Shown one piece after another: positions 21,564 through 24,558 of a DNA stretch of 24,558 nt. The DNA lies in NCBI GenBank assembly GCA_020634495.1, contig JACKBR010000065.1, positions 1-24,558 of the forward strand, in the 5' to 3' direction. Positions within the stretch are counted from its first letter, which is position 1. The number at the start of each line of letters is the position of its first letter. The position numbers were made by a program, and so were the translations under genes. Below the pieces are notes generated by a model. It saw only the letters and a list, made by a program, of their open reading frames with translations, was not told the origin of the DNA and searched no databases. The DNA comes from Ardenticatenaceae bacterium. GTDB lineage: Bacteria; Chloroflexota; Anaerolineae; Promineifilales; Promineifilaceae.

Positions 21564-22556
21564 ATGAAATATAAAGCTGTGGTTGTTACCCAACGCGGTG
21601 GGCCGGAGCAGTTAAAAATTGTGGAAAAAGAGCGGCGGTTGCCATCGGGCGATGAAGCGTTGATTCGGGTGTTGGCCACGCCTGTTTGCCAGGATGATGT
21701 GGCGGTGCGGGTGGGGAATCGGCCGTTTCTTAAAAAGACGCCTTTTACGCCGGGGTATACGTGTGTGGGGGTTGTGGAAGAGGTTGGGGCGGCGGTTACG
21801 GCCGTTGCCATCGGCGACCGGGTAGCAGCGCTCACCAACTACGACAGCCATGCGGAGATTGTCTATTGGCCAGCCAGCAAGCTGGTTAAACTGCCCGATT
21901 CGCTCGACCCAATTGCAGCCGTGACGCTCATTCTTAACTATCTGGTGGCCTACCAGATTTTGCATCGTGTGGCCCAGGTGAAGGCGGGGGACACGGTGCT
22001 CATTGTGGGTGCCAGCGGCGGCGTGGGAACAGCCTTTTTGCAGTTGGGCCAGCTGGCCGGATTGAAGATGTACGGTCTGGCGTCTGCCAGCAAGCAGCAA
22101 ATTCTTCGCCGCTATGGCGCGGTACCCATCGACTACCGGTCACAGGATTTTGTGAGCGTGCTGCGGCAGGCGGAACCGGGCGGCCTTGACCATGTGTTTA
22201 ACGGCATGGATCACGATTATTTTGCACGAGGTCTATCCGTCTTGCATCGGGGTGGCAAACTGGTGCACTATGGTGGGCCACAAAGCTTTGCCCGCTTTTT
22301 GCTGCTGATTGCCAAGCTTGGCTTTTATAATTTGCTGCCCAACGGCAAAAAAATCATCGGGTATGGCACTCATCGGCTGGGGGTTGAACTGTTCCAGGAA
22401 GATTGGGCCACGCTGTTTGGGTTGTTGGCTGCGGGTAAGATCAAGCCGATTGTCGCCCAGACGTTGCCCTTTGCAGATGTGGTGGCGGCGAACCGGTTGT
22501 TGGAAAACGGCCGTATCACGGGCAACATCGTCTTAACTTTTGCGGACCAATCATGA
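21564..22556 (+). CDS. Zinc-independent MDR oxidoreductase (quinone reductase-like)
   Basis: A 330-aa medium-chain dehydrogenase/reductase. The N-terminal GroES-like domain begins MKYKAVVVTQRGGPEQLKIV. The NAD(P)-binding Rossmann domain carries VLIVGASGGVGTAFLQLGQL (145-164), the A-S-G-G-V-G form typical of NADPH:quinone reductases. The zinc-binding GHE segment of alcohol dehydrogenases is replaced by PGYTCVG (63-69), and there is no cysteine cluster for structural zinc. So it should be a zinc-free quinone/enone reductase type. It probably reduces a quinone or an alpha,beta-unsaturated carbonyl with NADPH. ATG 21564 follows AAAGGAG. Its stop overlaps the next start as ATGA (22553-22556). Confidence 0.9.
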   Translation: MKYKAVVVTQRGGPEQLKIVEKERRLPSGDEALIRVLATPVCQDDVAVRVGNRPFLKKTPFTPGYTCVGVVEEVGAAVTAVAIGDRVAALTNYDSHAEIVYWPASKLVKLPDSLDPIAAVTLILNYLVAYQILHRVAQVKAGDTVLIVGASGGVGTAFLQLGQLAGLKMYGLASASKQQILRRYGAVPIDYRSQDFVSVLRQAEPGGLDHVFNGMDHDYFARGLSVLHRGGKLVHYGGPQSFARFLLLIAKLGFYNLLPNGKKIIGYGTHRLGVELFQEDWATLFGLLAAGKIKPIVAQTLPFADVVAANRLLENGRITGNIVLTFADQS

Positions 22557-22780
22557 ACAACAGTCAACCCGGTCGTTACGAGATTTGCGTTGAGGGTTGC
22601 CTAACGGAAAGCTGGTCTGACTGGTTTGATGGCGCAATTCGGTATGATGAGCGCCGCGACGAGACGGTTATCGAAGGGCAATTTGTGGATCAGGCAGCTC
22701 TTTTTGGCATCTTGACCAAAATACATTATCTTAACCTGACGCTTGTGGCTGTAAAGCGTCTTTCCGTTCAAAAAAAATAA
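22553..22780 (+). CDS. Small conserved-looking protein of unknown function (75 aa)
   Basis: A 75-aa acidic/aromatic protein beginning with a strand-like RYEICVEGCL (8-17), then WSDWFDGAIRY, ETVIEGQFVDQAALFGILTK and LNLTLVAVKRL. From memory, the pattern Y-E-I-x-V-x-G-x-L...W-x-x-WF...VDQAAL-x-G-x-L-x-K-I-x-x-L-N-L-T-L is common in small proteins beside LuxR/MalT-like genes in Chloroflexota and Actinobacteria; no function is known to me. The ATGA overlap with the oxidoreductase shows coupling. The LuxR gene begins 15 bp later. It may be a partner or sensor for that regulator, but this rests on context. Confidence 0.8.
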   Translation: MNNSQPGRYEICVEGCLTESWSDWFDGAIRYDERRDETVIEGQFVDQAALFGILTKIHYLNLTLVAVKRLSVQKK

Positions 22781-22795
22781 CAAAATGATTGATTC

Positions 22796-24558
22796 ATGTC
22801 TGCGCCCATCTTAGCCACCAAACTGTTTGTGCCGCCGTCGCATGCGGATGTGGTGCCACGCCCTCATTTAACTAGGCGTTTAAACCACTGTCTGGGGATA
22901 GGTGTGGCCTTCCGCTGTAAGTTGACTCTGGTTTCGGCTCCGGCTGGTTTTGGTAAAACGACGCTGATCAGCAGCTGGCTGAAGGAAACGGGCCTGGCTG
23001 CCGCCTGGCTTTCGCTGGACGTGAATGATTCAGACCTGACACGTTTTTTTGCTTATCTGGTAGCGGCTTTGCAAACGGCCGTTCCCACCCTCGGTCAACA
23101 AACGCAGAACTTGCTCGAATCGCCTCAACCTGTACCTACCCCTTCCTTGCTGACCACATTCCTCAACGAGCTGGCCGCAGTGCCTGACAAACTGATTCTT
23201 GTTCTGGATGATTATCATGTGGTGGATGAGTCAGCCATTGATGAGGCCCTGGCATTTATGCTGGATCACCTGCCGCCGCAGATGCACCTGGTTATCACCA
23301 CCCGTGAAGATCCGCTGCTGCCTTTGTCCCGCCTGCGCGTGCGGGGCCAACTGAATGAACTGCGGGCGGCAGATTTGCGCTTTACTGGAGAGGAAACGGC
23401 CGTTTTCCTCCAAAAAATCATGGGCCTGAACCTGACCGCGGACGAAATCACCTCGCTAGAAACCCGCACCGAAGGCTGGATTGCTGGCCTACAGTTAGCC
23501 GCCCTTTCCATGCAAGGACGAACAGACATTCACGGATTCATCCAGGCATTTGCTGGGGACAACCGCTACATTGTGGACTATCTGGTCGAAGAAGTGCTCC
23601 AGCGCCAACCGGCCGCCGTCCGCAGCTTTTTGCTGCAAACTGCCATTCTGGATCGGCTGAGCGGCTCACTGTGTGAGGCAGTAACCGGCCAGGCCAGCGG
23701 CAGCCAACAGCTAAAAATGCTTGAGCAAGGCAACCTGTTTGTCATATCGCTAGATGACCGGCGGCATTGGTACCGTTACCACCATCTTTTTGCCGATGTG
23801 CTCCTGGCCCACATGCTTAGAGAACAGCCCGAACAGCTCCCAATTTTGCACCACCGCGCTTGCCAGTGGTACAAGGAAAACGGCCTGCTCGCCGATGCGG
23901 TTCGCCACGCCTTTGCCGCCAATGACCTGGCGTGCGTTGCTGATTTGGCCGAACTGGCCTGGCCAAATATGGACAGAAACCGCGAGTCCACAACCTGGCT
24001 TGGCTGGGTGGCAAAACTGCCCGACGAGGTAGTTCACGTCCGGCCTGTGCTGAATGCGAACTATGCCTGGGCCTTGCTAGACGGTGGTGAGCTGGAGGCT
24101 GCCGAAGGCCGCCTGCAACTGGCCGAACAATGGCTGGACGACGAAAAGAAAACGCATAACGTGCCGCTGGCTGAGATAACATCTGCGGACAAAGAGCAGC
24201 TGCAAATGCTGCCCGCCACGATTGCTGCTGCCCGCACCTATCTGGCCCTGGCGCTGGACGACATGCCTGGGACTGTGAAACATGCCAGGCGCGCCCTCAG
24301 CCTCATCCCGGAGGAGGATTATCACCGGCGCGGCACCCCGGCGGCGCTGTTGGGGCTGGCTGCCTGGGCCAGCGGCGATCTGGATGAGGCGTATCATTCG
24401 TTTAGCGAAGCGATGACCAGCTACCAGAAGGCGGGCAACATTCTATTTGCCATCACTGGCACCTACATTCGGGCAGACATCCGGCTGGCACAGGGGCGTT
24501 TGCATGAGGCTATCAAGGTATATGAGCAGGCATTGCAGCTGGCTCAAGAACAAGGGGA
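22796..24558 (+). CDS. Second LuxR/MalT-like ATP-binding regulator (partial, runs off the window)
   Basis: The first 587 codons of a protein built like the regulator at 18241. Walker A is APAGFGKTT (48-56) and Walker B LILVLDDYH (133-141). The same STAND blocks follow ([30 protein letters not shown]), and a TPR-like region begins near residue 360. The frame stays open to the last base, so the LuxR DNA-binding domain expected near residue 850 lies beyond the window. ATG 22796 follows the small gene by 15 bp with no strong ribosome binding site. Sequence divergence from the first regulator is clear, so they are paralogues of the family and not a fresh copy. They probably have different inducers. 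Confidence 0.93.
   Translation, partial: MSAPILATKLFVPPSHADVVPRPHLTRRLNHCLGIGVAFRCKLTLVSAPAGFGKTTLISSWLKETGLAAAWLSLDVNDSDLTRFFAYLVAALQTAVPTLGQQTQNLLESPQPVPTPSLLTTFLNELAAVPDKLILVLDDYHVVDESAIDEALAFMLDHLPPQMHLVITTREDPLLPLSRLRVRGQLNELRAADLRFTGEETAVFLQKIMGLNLTADEITSLETRTEGWIAGLQLAALSMQGRTDIHGFIQAFAGDNRYIVDYLVEEVLQRQPAAVRSFLLQTAILDRLSGSLCEAVTGQASGSQQLKMLEQGNLFVISLDDRRHWYRYHHLFADVLLAHMLREQPEQLPILHHRACQWYKENGLLADAVRHAFAANDLACVADLAELAWPNMDRNRESTTWLGWVAKLPDEVVHVRPVLNANYAWALLDGGELEAAEGRLQLAEQWLDDEKKTHNVPLAEITSADKEQLQMLPATIAAARTYLALALDDMPGTVKHARRALSLIPEEDYHRRGTPAALLGLAAWASGDLDEAYHSFSEAMTSYQKAGNILFAITGTYIRADIRLAQGRLHEAIKVYEQALQLAQEQG

Larger units (their letters stand above)
98..23403. repeat. Dispersed ACGGCCGT octamer (43 exact copies counted)
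   Basis: Copies start at 98, 910, 1211, 1232, 2409, 3990, 4911, 5261, 6032, 7570, 7957, 9013, 11628, 11860, 12074, 12199, 12601, 12875, 12965, 13149, 13518, 13659, 13927, 13945, 15113, 15738, 16542, 17388, 17739, 17767, 18342, 18657, 18868, 19147, 20056, 20437, 20459, 20611, 21055, 21798, 22507, 23075 and 23396. It is a perfect palindrome, so it has no strand. Most copies have A before and T after. They lie inside genes in all three frames and in intergenic DNA. One-base variants (for example TCGGCCGT at 753 and 4383) also recur. Confidence 0.9.

Noticed and set aside
1..24558. CRISPR arrays, tRNA or rRNA genes, insertion sequences, integrases or phage genes
   Set aside because: No regularly spaced repeats, cloverleaf-like segments, conserved rRNA stretches or transposase/integrase proteins were seen on either strand.
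1..24558. A changed genetic code with TGA as a sense codon throughout
   Set aside because: TGA ends other clear genes at family-typical lengths (for example the ABC exporter and the MDR oxidoreductase). Internal TGA occurs only in the thioredoxin-like gene.

Overview
The window looks like chromosomal DNA of a filamentous, Anaerolineae-type Chloroflexota bacterium. This is inference from style: Thr/Pro-rich linkers in lipoproteins, two large MalT-like LuxR regulators close together, and BioF2-like GNAT paralogues. No rRNA or marker gene fixes the taxonomy. The most pervasive feature is an 8-bp palindrome, ACGGCCGT. I counted 43 exact copies by eye, in genes and between them, where fewer than one is expected by chance.

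Layout. (1) 1-936: the end of an unidentified gene and a PlsC-type acyltransferase. (2) 937-1579: mostly non-coding, with a weak terminator, a hairpin made of two ACGGCCGT copies and a possible decayed Rossmann-fold gene. (3) 1580-11272, + strand: a compact eight-gene operon with an ATP-grasp ligase, a NodU/CmcH-type O-carbamoyltransferase, a multipass membrane protein, a Wzx-like flippase and four tandem GNAT/FemAB-like proteins (two related pairs). It reads as the modification and export end of a surface-glycan or glycopeptide pathway; no glycosyltransferases are in view. (4) 15660-11297, - strand: an ABC exporter, a membrane-anchored pentaheme c-type cytochrome, a PQQ-type sugar dehydrogenase-like lipoprotein and a thioredoxin-like lipoprotein, probably one operon for extracytoplasmic redox work. 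(5) 15661-15955: a divergent control region with a promoter, a terminator-like hairpin in the ABC leader and several palindromes. (6) 15956-18152, +: an aldo/keto reductase, a terminator and REP-like element, then two overlapping SRPBCC genes. (7) 18241-24558, +: a complete LuxR/MalT-like regulator, a 4-TM protein, a zinc-independent MDR oxidoreductase, a 75-aa protein and the start of a second LuxR/MalT-like regulator.

Main discovery candidate: the thioredoxin-like gene at 11713-11297 has an in-frame TGA exactly where the first cysteine of the CxxC active site belongs (W-TGA-P-V-C). A 7-bp hairpin with a 5-nt loop starts 19 nt after it, at the distance expected of a bacterial SECIS element. 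This suggests a selenocysteine (UxxC) thioredoxin-like lipoprotein; a nonsense mutation or sequencing error is the alternative. A second annotation trap is the cytochrome gene next door. It has no ATG/GTG/TTG start that keeps its membrane anchor and first heme site, and it appears to start at a CTG overlapping the ABC stop codon (CTGA) behind a strong ribosome binding site.
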